Origin: Chamaea fasciata
Lineage: Eukaryota; Chordata; Aves; Passeriformes; Sylviidae
Reading direction: 5' to 3'
Length of the DNA: 64,000 nucleotides
NCBI GenBank assembly: GCA_029207755.1
Contig: JARCOQ010000016.1
Span: 11,065,307-11,129,306, forward strand
A model generated the notes under the pieces. That model searched no databases. It was not told where the DNA came from and saw only the letters and a program-made list of their open reading frames with translations. The translations under genes and the position numbers were made by a program. This document shows, piece after piece, positions 10,693 through 22,839 of this stretch. Within the stretch, counting starts at the first letter, position 1. Each line of letters starts with the position of its first letter.

Positions 10693-11543
10693 CCACACCA
10701 GTTTCTACATAGCACACCAGTAAAGATTTGCCAACAAGGTCCTATTGCTGAGGGCTGCATACAAATGAAAGAGATGGTCTTTGCTGTGCAGGACCAGCAA
10801 ATAACATTTTCATGCTATACAATGAATGAGTAGATGACTTCTAATAACACCACCCAATTTGTCTGTGCACAGGCTGGCCATCCTTAGTGTTGTCAGCACT
10901 GAGACAGATCTCCAAGCTGAATTCAGTTTGGGAGTTTGTGCTATGGTTATGATTCATAGAACTGCTGGCCCAATATGCAAATTTTACCCAAAATTGAATC
11001 CCAAAGCCATGTCCAAGGCTGCAGGAGAAACAATATTCCATAATCTCCAACTGCTACAGGTCACATTCTAACTGTAAAACCACCTTAATTGCTTACTGCC
11101 AATACATGACTGTATTAAAAAAAAAAGGAAGCATTGGGAAAAGACAAATGTGGAGGTCATCTAAGTGTTTCCTTTGCTAGTAGATTATTTGCTCCAGTGC
11201 CTCCGTGAGACAGGAAACCAAGGGGTTTTAAAAAACCTGAATGAAAAATTTCTCCGTGTGAACTTATGGTGGGATGTTGGGATATTTGGCACTATGGAAA
11301 TTACTGCAGCTGGCAGGTGTTTCAGCACTCGCTGCCATGTGTTAGTTGAAGGAGGAGCAGGATGCCAAAGGTCTCCAGTAGGTTGCCTGCATGCTCCCAA
11401 AGGCAGTTCTGAGTCACTGCAACATTTAGTTGTTCTCTTTTTATAGAGCATCACAGACTATGTAGTTTGCTGTATCACTCTCTGCAGAGTGTTTTAGACT
11501 TGCAGATTTCAAGGGTGTTTCTAAAGCTAACCCTGTGCTGAGG

Positions 11544-11562
11544 GTTTGTTTGTTTGTTTGTT
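11544..11562. repeat. GTTT microsatellite
   Basis: About four and a half tandem copies of GTTT. A simple repeat with no further features. Confidence 0.85.
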
Positions 11563-14500
11563 GGCAGGAAGTCTCCATCCAATGGCTTACTCTCTGAGCT
11601 GTCAGCAAACCTGCGCACAGCCAGTTATGTCATATAACCTATCACTCCTGAAACCAAGAAATGGGCTCATAGGCAGAGCACGAGTTTATTACTTGCTGTG
11701 GTGGGTGCAGTCATGCAAACACTCACTTTGTGCTGCTGGAGTTGGCTTTGGAGGGCAGCATCTTCTCATACCTGATATTATTGCAAATGAGAACAAATGC
11801 CCTTCCTTTTTCTGGTACCCACACCAGTGCTAGAGCCGAGCCTGCCTCAGCCTCGCTGACTAACTCACACTGTCCCAGACACACACCAACAGGAGTGCTG
11901 CAGCCTCTGATTCACTTGTACCCCTGGAGCTCTGCAGGGAGTGATTTTAGTAGGATTAGATGGCTGAGTAAGCCATGACAGCCAGCTTCCTGATCCAGCC
12001 TTTGAGGCTCAGCAGAACCCCCACTGGAGCTACTGAACATTTGGCTTGCTCAAGGACAAATGAATTTGAACATTTTTCTTTAAAAGAGCAAGTGCATATA
12101 TTGTGCATAGTTGTAGGGAGTAATATGAACAGAGGTTAGATATCAGATTTTGGATACCAGCTTCAATGTTCTTTCAGTTCTTCACCAAATTATTTCTCTC
12201 AGAAAGTGCATCTCTCCCCACACTTTTCTAATCAGTTGAGTAGGAAAAATCCAAACCACCTACTCCCATGTTGTAATGTATGTAAAGACTGACTGCTCAA
12301 GTTTAAAGAATTTCAAGTGCTAAATATAATATTTGCAGTCCTGTAGCTCAGTTATTGGAGGATTCAAGAGCAGTTGGAATACCAGTAATCTCTTGGGACC
12401 CTGGCCAGGGAAGACTTCATTTAGTTTGTGTGGGAGTAGGATGCACAACACTTCCCAAAATGGGTCCTCTAGCTGCTCTGCTCAATTCTCCACCTATATA
12501 AAGGAGATAATACACTTCTATTCCATCAAAAATGTGGAATAATACTTGCACTTCAGGGATCCCCATAGAGTCAGTTCTTTAAAATCTTCTTTACAATTTG
12601 TCCTGAGCAAATAGAACGTGAGCTGGGGGAGGTAGTGGAATCATTCAGCCTCAGTGGACAATGTATGTGGTTTCTCTTCTGCAATGATCAGTTTTCTAGC
12701 TCAGGGAAAAAGAGGGTGATGTCCTACTGACTCCAGAAGTCTTTCATGAAATACCTAGTCTCACCAGGCAGACTGCATAAGATTTTTGCCACAAGATGTG
12801 AATAAAATGTTTCAAATGAAACAGGATGAAAATACTCAAGAACATGAAGTTTAACAGATGAATTCTGGTTTGTAGGTATAATGTGACTTTATCACCTCTG
12901 GCTGCCAGGCTGACATTTGCCAGGAGCCTCACCCAGGACAGCAGGAGTGGCAGGACTGTGGCAGGGGTGGCAAGAGGTGACAGGAGCCCCAGCACCAGCT
13001 CCCCCAGAGCAGCTTAAAATCAGTTTCCCCAGGGCTCATGCCATGATCTGAGCCCCCTTCTTCTGAGCGGGGTAGAGCTATGGTGGTAGAGGGCAATGTT
13101 GTGAAGAACAACCAAAACTTCAGCTCTGGTCATTAAACCTCTCCAATACTCTCCATAAGGAGTGAATGCTGGGCCCCAGAAGGTTGCTGTGTATTGAAGA
13201 AATTGAAAATCCTCTTTCCCAGATTTGACCCCATTTTTCAATAGCTCTCTGCAGCATAAGAGAGCTGCTGCTAATGTTCCCAGTGGCTGCTGTTGGATGA
13301 GTGCAGGAGACTTCAAGTGGCGCTGGAGCTGGGGCTCGGGCTTCAAGTGCTACTTCAAGTCCTGAATGTATCAGGCTCCTTTGAGAAGCAGGGACACAGA
13401 GAGATGGGTGTTGCAGAGTGCAAACCTCCTCTGATGGGGCAGTTTTCTGGGTTTCCATGGTGAGAGCAGCCACCATGCTGTGCTCTGTTGTAACAGCCTC
13501 AGAAATACAATGGCCAGAGTCTATTCCAGTGCAGATTTATGAGGATGCTGAAGCACTTACTCCAAAGCATATTTTCTCCCCCCATTGCTATAGTCCATTG
13601 TTGTCAACAAATGTTCTGTAACTCTTCCTGTATTTTACTCCTGGGAACAGAGAGAAACAAACCCTAAAATCCAATAAACATGGAAATGGAATATGCTTTC
13701 TCTAAAAAGTTTTTTTTTTTCTCCTATATTCTCTTTGTCTTTTACTCCAGATCTGAAGTTCTAGTTCTGGCCTTGCAGATCAAAGTATATTGGGTCATCT
13801 CTGCCTACTTTTGCTGCCCCAGCTCACCCCATTTCACTGTGGGCAGTGTCAGCCAAACAGGGACAAAGTACAGGCACTCACCAAAAGGTCCTCAGCCAGA
13901 ATTTTCCCTCCATTTCTTTTTTGTCAGCATTCCCAGTTGCCCATCACATGCCAAAACAGATCAGATTCAAGGCAATTTTTCATCTCACTGTGTTTGTAAC
14001 AGTGCTGGTTTTCAGTCAGATTGGTTCTCCAACATGGTCACTGGCCTCACGGATTGTGGAGGTGCTGACACACGTTACAGGGCAGACATGAATCAATATA
14101 AAGTCATCAAGCAACAGCAGCTAAATACTGTGTTCTCAGTCATTCTTCTCTTCTGCAGGTGAAATATTAGCTGCCAAATTCCTTCACCTTTAGGTTGTCT
14201 TTTGGGAGGAAAGAAGGAATAAGCTAAGGGAAGGAGAGTTTTTTAAACATCAGCCATCCCTGAGGTAAAAATGTCTGCTGAAATGGTGAGGAAAAATCAT
14301 AAATAACCCCAGTACAACTGATAGAACAAATAAGGCATTCTAAAACTCAGCTTCCATTTGTTTTATATTCCCTGTGCCCCCACTGGCACACAGTGGTTTC
14401 AGCAGGCTGTGTCAGCTGGAGCTCTGCCAGCCCAGGGGTGATCACTGCCAACCATCCAGGTTGTTTATCTGGAATAAAGTACCAAAGTACCCTCCTGCCA

Positions 14501-15460
14501 GCCAGAAGGTCCTGTCTGCAGGTGGGTGCTGGATGCCAGGTGTACAAGAGCCTGTGGGATCTGCTCAGGCTGTGAATTCCTGGGTGTTATCATCATTTGG
14601 AGCATTGGGTTGGTTTCCTTTGATGCCTCAAGTCTGCCACAGGTTTGAAGAGATTGAACTTGCCCACTCAGAGCAGAGCAATTTTGGTACCTTTGTGTTT
14701 GCAATGAGTACTGTGAGTTCTACCTGGCTGCAAGGTACCCATGATGTGTTTTCAGGGACAGCAGTTGGGTCTTGTTGGATATTTTATAAAGTGTTTTTAG
14801 GTCTGGGGTTTTCCTGTACCCAAACCCCAACAGTTGTGGAGAGCACAGCAGTGAGATCAGCTATTTGATACATTTCCTTTCTTCCCAAGAATTCTTACTA
14901 TTCTTCCTCTGAAGTTTTGCTTTCCTGCTGTCACCTCTTTTGTTGTTTTTTGGGGTTTTTTTCAAAACTGAATTGTTCTAGTCCACACCATGTTTTCTAC
15001 ATAATGTTTTCTCCATTTTGGGGAGAATGATTATCATATATCATCATATATCCCTTTCAAAACTTCATTTGTATTTATTTCTGTCAACTCAAGGTCAGTG
15101 TGCCAGGTCCTTCCCTCTGAATCAGTGGAAACAGATTGTAAAAATACATATGGGATATGAGATGTCTACATTTTCTCCTCTGGAGCAGACTCAGGGTCTT
15201 GGCTCATGTTGTGTCACAGCTGGCAGTTCAAGGGATGTTGGGGATGAGGATTGAGGGGAAGGTGTGTGTCAGTGCACAGATGTTCAAATATTTTGGGGGA
15301 AAAAGATAATTATTCTGTTCTAAAAAGCAATATATTTCTCTAAACAGCCTAGAAGCATCACATTGAGTTAGAGTTGGGAAGAGATGTACTGCTGGTTTTC
15401 ATTTGGGGAACTTAATACTGCACATATGCTTTTTGTAACTGTTTTATCTGAATTCATGAC

Positions 15461-15640
15461 AGTTAGATTATCCCTTGGCTTTATATTAGTGTCTAATATA
15501 TTTAATATTCATAGATCCGTAGTTCAGCATGTGTAATCAAATAATTACAGATGCCATTAGCTGAGTTATCACACTAATCTGGGTGTATTTCTATGGATAA
15601 TAATTTAATGAAATTATCACTTAATTTCTGGAGCCCTCTG
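15461..15640. promoter_or_regulatory. AT-rich block dense in TAAT and GATA cores
   Basis: This 180-bp stretch contains at least nine TAAT/ATTA cores (homeodomain-type) and four GATAA/TTATC cores, in sequence that is not simple repeat. Such density is seen in many conserved developmental enhancers, but AT-rich DNA gives these cores by chance too. It is offered as a candidate only. Confidence 0.2.
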
Positions 15641-15854
15641 CACAGAAATGAAAACGAAATGAAAGTGCTGCTCTTTTCCTTCATTAAGAAACTCCAGCTT
15701 TGATTAACAGGATCTGAACATCCAAACATTTAAAACTTGGTTTCCTGAATTTCTACTCCCAGTGGCATTCACAGGAGGACACCAGATTAAGTAAGTAGAA
15801 CAGAAACTCCCCATTTACACAAAGGCTGTGTGGGAGGGAGGAGGGAGCAGTGGT

Positions 15855-15876
15855 TCCTCCTCCTCCTCCTCCTCCT
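15855..15876. repeat. TCC trinucleotide repeat
   Basis: Seven tandem copies of TCC. It is a homopurine-homopyrimidine tract and could be polymorphic. Confidence 0.9.
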
Positions 15877-18800
15877 GCACTGCACTCCTGGAGCAGGGAA
15901 CACCCCAAGCTTTGCATGGCAGGAGCAGCCACGGCAGGAGATGCTACAAGGGGGAAAATCTCTGTCTGTAGGTGACTGCCTTTCACCCCTAAAGCCTGTC
16001 TGTGGAAGGCTCATCAGAAAGGCCAGGACGACAAAAACGTTGGGAAAGGAGATCTGAGGGGGAGAAGGGATGGATGGCAGAGAGGCTGTTCCCTGCAGAG
16101 CCTCAGGCACTGACAGAAGGCTCAGCCCTGGCTGTGATGGGGCCTCACCTCGGCTCTGTCAGGGCTGTGTCCTTGCTTTATGTGGTGCAAGTCACACAGT
16201 AAATGGCTCCTTACTGTCATTGACAGCAGGGGTTGTTTCTTCATTGCTTTTGAACCAGCTTTGAACTCATCTTCTTTCTCAAATACATTTGAGAACTATG
16301 ATACGAGCTCAGTGCAAGGCCAGCAGCTGCAGAGCAGTTGGATCTTCAGGTGTTCCCTTACCTGATCCTCCCATCACCTCAGTGCCCATATCCTCCACCT
16401 CTACATACCATACAAAGGCAGGCTTGGAATCCCACAGCATCCACAGGGGACAGCAGCTGGGACAGTGAGCCTGGCAAAGCACATTAGGAGCACACACTCC
16501 TGGATACCCCAGCCCGTGGGGCTGCCTTCCACTGGGGAGCCACTGCAGCCCTTTGGACAGGGAATGCTGCACCTGGGAGAGCCAAGGGAGATGGAAACAG
16601 CCAGGGATCTCTTCAGGAATACAGGAGAAACAAAATAAAGGGATTAAAGAAATTAATGGATTCATTATCGGCATCACAGTGGTCTGGATGCTCCTGACTA
16701 AGGAATTCCCCAGATTCCCCCTATAAAGCCTGCAGGAACAGGGTCAAGGAGCCTGGCAACCATCTTCAGCAGTGAGGCAAGTACACAGCAGCCCTTCCCT
16801 GGTGCACACTCCCACAGTAATGGTTTATGGACTTGCTGAGCCCATGGCTCCATTCATTTCCAATAATAATAATGCTGATCTGCCCCTTTATAAATTAAAG
16901 CAAAGCTGTTGGGAAGTTATATACTGTGAGATCATTTTCAGCAAACCAGACTGTAAGTAGCCTTTTTTCTTCTGTTTGACCCAGGAGTGAGTGCAATTGG
17001 ATGATACAAAAGGATGCTGTGGTACCAAGGTGTGAGTATGGGGACCCTGGCCTTCAGCACCCTTGACACTCCCTTGGTCTGAAATTTTTGGCTGAGATCC
17101 TCTGCTTTCTCATATGCAGAAAATCAGATTTTCATAATAGCATTTCTGGTAAGCAGAGAAAATAAATTGGAATTCTAGATCAAGGTTTTGTTGAAGCACT
17201 ACCTTATTTCTGGGTTTAAATCCCTCCTCATTTTCAGGCCTATCCTTGGATGTGGCTCTTCACATTCTATGCTGGGTATTGCTGTGTGCTATTAAGGGAA
17301 TGTTATGTTCCACTTGAGAGGTGGTGAAGTGAAAATCACATAAATACTCAGGAAGAGCTCTTTGAGATGCTTCAGGACTTAAAGACCTATGAATTTGCAA
17401 GCTCTTACTAGCATGGTTTCCTTTTATGGCACATGTTTGTATCAAAATATGGTATTTTTACATTCAGATTTGACATGTGGATTCCTTCCAACAGGAATAG
17501 AAGGACGGCATCAGTCACCTGTATTTAAAATCCAAATGGAGGATGTTGCATATAAGAACTGGCATTAAGTAATGAGAGGGAAGTCACCAGTGACTTCTAT
17601 TGATCCTCAAAGTGTGACCCTGAGCAAGTCCTTGAATCTTCTGTGCCTCAGCCTGTGATGCTCAGACATGATTAGCATGTGTACTTTATCAGCAAGGTTG
17701 TTGTGCAAGTTATTTAATGAGTGCTTGCAAAATGATTTGCGGCATCTGAATGGCAGAGGCTGTGTAATTGCACAGCACTGCTCTGGTGTATAATTGCAGA
17801 GGCTGCAGGGAGCCTGTGGCGAGCCACTGCCTGCCTCCCTGCTGAATAAACCATGAACAAATGAGCATTTTAGTGCTGGGAGGAAAATCCAGTTACCCTG
17901 GAGCATGATTGTGGATCCTCTGTGTTTCTGGGCACTTCATGTTTCCTTGTGTAAAACTCAGGGGTAGAAGTTTGCTGCTGAGTGCTAAGCAGATTTTCCT
18001 AGTGCCGTCTTCTGAGTTGAAAATATTATTTAAGCAGAGAAAAATCTGTCAAAGTCAGCAACAATCTTAACAGCAGGGAGAAAATACCATACTTTGAGTG
18101 TGTCTCCATCATGTTGAAGAGCTTGCCTCTGGGGGTATCTCTGTCCCAGAGAAGGAGTGCAGTCCTTGCATGGATTTTGTCAGGCCTTTCTCTATAGCCC
18201 TGTGCTCCTCACATGTCCAGCTGGAAGGTCAGCTCGTGGATAGCTCTTTGCTGTCACATAATACTAAACCCTGCCAAATAAACATGTCCAGCTCTGGATC
18301 TCCCACAAGAGCCAGGATCCTGCTTGCCTCTCCCTCTGCCACCTCTGCCTTCAGGGCTGATGTCATCCCTGATGTCCTGGCCCTGAGGACACCAGACATG
18401 GCTCCAGCCAGGGCTTTGACCTTCTGTCTGTGTAAATAGAACAGCTTTTTTCCAACGTTTGCGCTAGAACTCCCAAACTGCAGCAGTGCAGAGAGGGAAT
18501 GGTTCAGCTGTCACTTTTGTCACTTTTTTTCTCCTGAGTAGGTGCCTTTACAGAGAGTTCTTCTGGTTTAGACTTCCCAGCTGTGTCAGGAGGCTTTGAC
18601 ATGCACCTTAAGACACAAAATATTTACTGTTAAAGAACATCTGTAGGACCTGCTCCAAGCACCAGCCTGTGCTGAGGAGATGAATTCCTACTGATTTGGC
18701 CTTTCATCCCATACCAGTTTTATTAAAACTTTTCACCTTTTGAATTGTGCTGTTCCTGTGCAGAGCCAGGGCTGTGTGTGTGTCTCACCCCATGTATGCA

Positions 18801-20010
18801 AAGCCCTCAACACAGGGTTAAAAACACTTGTTAAAAATTAGCATGTGGTTCATTTTGTTCCATGTAAAGGTATATGCCCATTAATTTTGAATGTGAGTAT
18901 AAATTCCATGGATTCAATGTAATCTGCTTCATTCCTCAGTAGGGATTTCACTAGGATGGAAGGAATAAAGCTGCTGCCCACCCTTGGACACAAGCTGACT
19001 TTGGAGGGGATTTACTAGCATTTAAGCTTTAAGGTTACACAAAGACAAGAAGTTTGGATTGCTATAGCTATCTCACCTGGATTTAGTTTCAGTCCATTTC
19101 TTTAAAGAACTACTTGTGAGCATAATTTGAATAAACAGCCTTTAATACTAAGCCCAGATGTGCTTATGATCGTAGATGATCTGTTTCTATGGTGGATGTT
19201 GAATTACTCTTTGTGATTTGGGAAAAAAACTCCTGAAAGAGATTTTTAAACAAATAAGCCCATTTTTAAGGCAGATGCCAGTTTAGGTGATGATCTAGAA
19301 ATAATTATTCTTTTTACCACTACAATTTAAAACAGCTATGGCATGACATTGTAAGCTGTGCTTTGGACAATGTTGTCAAAAACCATGCCCAAAGTCGCTA
19401 AAGGCCAGAAGGCTTCTTATATGGAAAAATCATGGGCAAAACTCTTAATATCTTCCAGAAGGAAAGAAATCTGTGCAAGCACTTCAGATTTCTTCATTCT
19501 GAGTGCAGATCTAATTTTTTAGGCCAGCTGAACAAAATGTCTATATAGAGAGCTCCAGAAAGAGGAACAAAAGTAAACTATAAATATTCAGCTCTTGATT
19601 TCAGATTTTAATAAATTATGAGCTCTGGGAGAAGTATTTTTTTCTTCTAAATAACAACTGGCTTGATTCATTTTATAATTTGGTTGTATAGTGCTTATCC
19701 CCCTCTAATCTGGATACAATCCCTAAGTCTCTGGCAAGGCTTTGAGATGACACATCCTGAAGGAAATTGGGACCAAGGGTCTAATGAGGAACAACCACTC
19801 CCCGTGGAAGCTGCAGTCTGTATCTCTGTTCCCGTGTCTCTAGCTATAAATAAAGTCTCCTGCACCGGCAGCTCTGATGTGTGACACGATGCTCAAAGAT
19901 TACCTGACCCATATAACAATCAGGGAGGGCTCCGGTGCCAGCCCCGGACTGTGTCCCCGCAGCCGGGCCACGGGCAGGACGCTGCTGCCACCCGGACACC
20001 CGCTCTGTGA

Positions 20011-20061
20011 GCACACCTGGTCTGGGCACACCTGGGGCACATCTGGGGCACACCTGGGGCT
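20011..20061. repeat. 11-bp tandem repeat carrying CACCTG boxes
   Basis: About four imperfect copies of the unit GGCACACCTGG. Three copies contain CACCTG, the E2-box bound by ZEB- and SNAI-type factors and by E-proteins; one is changed to CATCTG. The array lies inside the isolated CpG-rich block. Confidence 0.75.
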
Positions 20062-20156
20062 GTCTGACCGCGCGTACCGCTGCCTTGGATTGACAGCCTG
20101 GCTGCGGAGACACTTCCAGCTCTCAGGGAGGCGAAGCTGAGGAGTCTGAGGAGATC

Positions 20157-20201
20157 CCCCTTCCTGCATCACTGTTCTCACCTTGGAAATATCTCTGCAG
20201 A
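20157..20201. repeat. Dispersed 45-bp element, copy A
   Basis: This block matches 23222-23266 at 43 of 45 positions, with weaker similarity for about 30 bp on the lower-coordinate side. On the minus strand it contains a good splice-donor match (CAAG|GTGAGA) 14 bases after a TCTGCAG acceptor-like sequence. I do not recognise the family; it may be a piece of a transposable element or a duplicated noncoding exon. Confidence 0.7.
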
Positions 20202-20530
20202 CACGGGAATTCCGGTGGGAATCGTTAAGTTGCACCTTGTTGATGCTCCCCTGACACAGCGGTGACGGCGGGGAGTGTGGCAGCCCCCGGGCTCCCCGCG
20301 GGCCCCGCAGCTCCCCGGGGGAACCGGCGATAAATTATTACCCCGCCGGTTTAGAAACTGCCGATTGATTTTCAGTGCTCAGAGGCGGATTTGTGGATGG
20401 GTAAAAACCTCCCGCCAGCTGAGCTCTCCCGGGGCCCGGAGCACTCGGCGGGAAGGAAAGGCTGAGAATGCCAACTGTTGCACGCGCAACCCAGGGAAAG
20501 AAATCTGGGAAGGTGAATGACAGGGGACTG

Positions 20531-20770
20531 GCTGCCCTCTGCTGTCCCCTGCCCGCCGCTGCTGTCCCCTGCTGCCCGCCGCTGTCCCCTGCTGTCCCCT
20601 GCCCGTCACTGCTGTCCCCTGCTGTCCCTGTTGTCCCCTGCAGCCCGCTGCTGTCCCCTGCTGTCCCCTGCCCATCACTGCTGTCCCCTGCTGTCCCTGC
20701 CGTCCCCTGCCCGCTGCTGCCAGGTCCTGTGTGTCGCTGCTGTCCCCTCTCGTCCCCTGCCCGCGGCCAG
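20531..20770. repeat. GC-rich minisatellite
   Basis: A tandem array built on the 10-bp core GCTGTCCCCT, mixed with CCCGTCACT and CCCGCCGCT variants. A longer 69-bp unit is visible: the block starting at 20581 repeats at 20650 with few changes. Open frames through it on both strands are repetitive translations of the array and not genes. Such arrays are usually length-variable between individuals. Confidence 0.9.
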
Positions 20771-20879
20771 CCCCGTGTCCCAGCCTGGCTCACAGCCGCT
20801 TCCCAGCGCTTCCCCCGCTCCCAAGGAATGTTTGCAGGGAGCGCGTGTGCCCCAAGCCAAACCGCTGCCTGTGAGGAGG

Positions 20880-22260
20880 GTGTTTCTCTGGTGACTTTGA
20901 AATTATTTCATGTAACTTCAGGCTAAGCAACGTCTCCTCCTCTCTTTTAGCTTAACGCCCACCTCCAGGGCAGGAGAAGGGTCGCCACGCTTCCCCGCAG
21001 GCTTCCACCTACTGACCTTCCACGCGGGTTAATTATTTTAAGATCTACCCGAAATATATTTAGAAATTCCAACAAATAACTTCTCCTCCAAAATAAACGC
21101 TTCCGAGCGCTGCGGGGTTTACCACGCCATCACCCTACACTTCAAAGTGAAAACATGAATAACTAATCATAAACGTGACTCGCGCACTCCGCTGAACGCA
21201 TCGGCAAAATTTCACAGGGCACCTTTTCCTTTAATAGAAATCACCAGAATAAATTCTCTCTGCTGCTCTAAGAGGGGGAATTCAATTTACCCTCAAAGAT
21301 CATTAAACACTAACGCAGCTCTAACTTCGGGAACCTCTTTAAGGGTGCTTGTTTCCAGGAAAGAAAAGCCTTTTGGAGTTAAAATAACGAGTTGTGTCAG
21401 GAGTGACTAAGAGAAATACTGGAGAGAGAAATCCCGGCGTATCAGTCAGGGCTCCAGGTGACTTGTAGGGACATCCACCCCCTCTTGCAGAGCGCTTGAT
21501 GAGGGAAGCTCAGCGCCTTTTGTGTGGGGCACAGAGCGGATGGGCTCACGTTTAGCACCTGATTGTCATCGTTAGTGCTTGTGGCGGGTAAGGGAGGGTC
21601 CCTCACGGTCCCGGAGGCACCGACAGCAGTCCCTCGTTCCCTGGGACTTGCAGCTGTGAGCACATCGTCAGCACAGGTTCTGGTCCGCACTTATTTTGTG
21701 GTTTTTTTTCAAACTTCTGCGTCCTCTTCTCTCGTTCCGCCCGCTGCTGCGACACCTTTGTCTGCTCACGCTGAAAGATGTGCTGGCAGCACCTCTTCTA
21801 TGGGGTGGTGCCAAAAAGCTTTCCCAAATACCTTCCTCTGGATGTAAGGAAGATTCCACTCCTACTACCACACACACTCTGGACATGACAAAATAACCGG
21901 GCTGCTGCCCTTTCGGGGGGGTCACGTTTGGTTCTGGAGGGCTCTGCCCAACCCAGGAGCCCCTGGGCCGCCTGCACAGCCCGGGCTGCTCCCAATCCTT
22001 GCTCCCCATCCTTGCCCGGCCCGGCCTCTCCATCCTTCCTCCCACCCTGCAAGGGCAGCAGCAGGCCGTCAGACTCTGCTCCGCCTGCCCACCTCACCCT
22101 CAGATTCCCAGGTTTTAGGGAAATTGCTCTTCGGGTTGATGGGGCTGATCCCGAGCTCAGGCCGTGATTAGGAGCCCTTTTGTGGGGCACTGCCTCTAAA
22201 AGCACAAAGCTTCCCAAATCACCTTCCCCTCCTCTGAAAGAGCAAGCAGCGTGTTATGAA
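20880..22260. other. Moderate-GC intergenic stretch with residual CpGs
   Basis: Between the minisatellite and 22.3 kb the DNA alternates AT-rich parts that keep scattered CpGs (about 21000-21240) with a GC-rich part (about 21900-22100). Retained CpGs in AT-rich sequence can mark unmethylated regulatory DNA. No gene or named repeat was recognised. Confidence 0.35.
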
Positions 22261-22362
22261 AAAAAATTATCTAAAACCGGGGCTGAAATTCTCATAATTT
22301 GAAATTTGACATAATTCCAGCGTGTGAAACTTTAAAAAAATAATAATAATAAAATAATTTTA

Positions 22363-22396
22363 AAATCAATTTCTGCGAATTTATAAAAATTGATTT
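22363..22396. repeat. Short inverted repeat in AT-rich DNA
   Basis: AAATCAATTT at 22363-22372 is repeated as its exact reverse complement at 22387-22396, separated by 14 bp. It lies in an A/T-dominated segment (22260-22420) that also holds a short TAA repeat. Chance is possible in DNA of this composition. Confidence 0.5.
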
Positions 22397-22806
22397 ATGC
22401 AAAACACCTCATATAAAAATTGAGAATTGGCAGCGCCGCAGGAACCTGTGTACCTGAAAGGCCTTTTTTGTCCCCTGCCAGCCCACTTTAGGGACAAATA
22501 GCTGGTTGTTGTTAAGATCGGGAGATTAGGGGAGCTGGCAGAGCCCAGGAATGTGGGCTGTTAAGCAGACATTTCCCATCCATCCTGGCTGGGGGTTTGC
22601 CCTCCCCCCGACGCCCTTCCCACACAAAAGTTACATTTGCAGCCCCAGAGCTCCCTTTGCAGCCTTTACAGAGGTTTAGCTCTGCCTTGTTTTCAGCATC
22701 CACCGAGACGTTCCATGGTTTACTCGTTCCTGGGATTGCGTCCCTGTGCCTGCGCTGTGCTTCATCCTCCTGCTCGGACTGACAGCATCCACTCGCTTGA
22801 TATAAA

Positions 22807-22811
<5 letters not shown>

Positions 22812-22838
<27 letters not shown>
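22812..22838. repeat. Poly-T tract
   Basis: Twenty-seven consecutive T residues, a likely hotspot for length errors. It could be the A-tail of a minus-strand retroposon, but no element body was recognised beside it. Confidence 0.9.
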
Positions 22839-22839
22839 G

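Larger units (their letters stand above)
10693..19900. other. Intergenic, no gene seen
   Basis: About 9 kb of AT-rich to moderate-GC DNA. It contains the GTTT and TCC microsatellites listed separately and an AT-rich block near 15.46-15.64 kb with many homeodomain and GATA core motifs. Open frames of up to about 160 codons (13680-14162 and 14374-14868) look like chance: they resemble no protein family and have no consistent composition. Confidence 0.7.
19900..20520. promoter_or_regulatory. Isolated CpG-rich block in the intergenic region
   Basis: GC content and CpG density rise here, most clearly at 20215-20490, where CpGs recur every 10-15 bp. The flanks at 19.3-19.8 kb are AT-rich. No known coding exon is present. 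It could be the promoter of an unannotated noncoding RNA, a distal regulatory element, or an alternative far-upstream start for either neighbour. It ends directly against the minisatellite. Limits are by eye. Confidence 0.5.

Noticed and set aside
13680..14868. Two plus-strand frames of about 160 codons (13680-14162 and 14374-14868)
   Set aside because: Neither resembles a known protein. They lie in noncoding DNA with no CpG promoter or supporting conservation signal visible.
20338..20926. Repetitive frames of 125-152 codons on both strands near 20.5 kb
   Set aside because: They are translations of the minisatellite at 20531-20770 and would change with repeat number.
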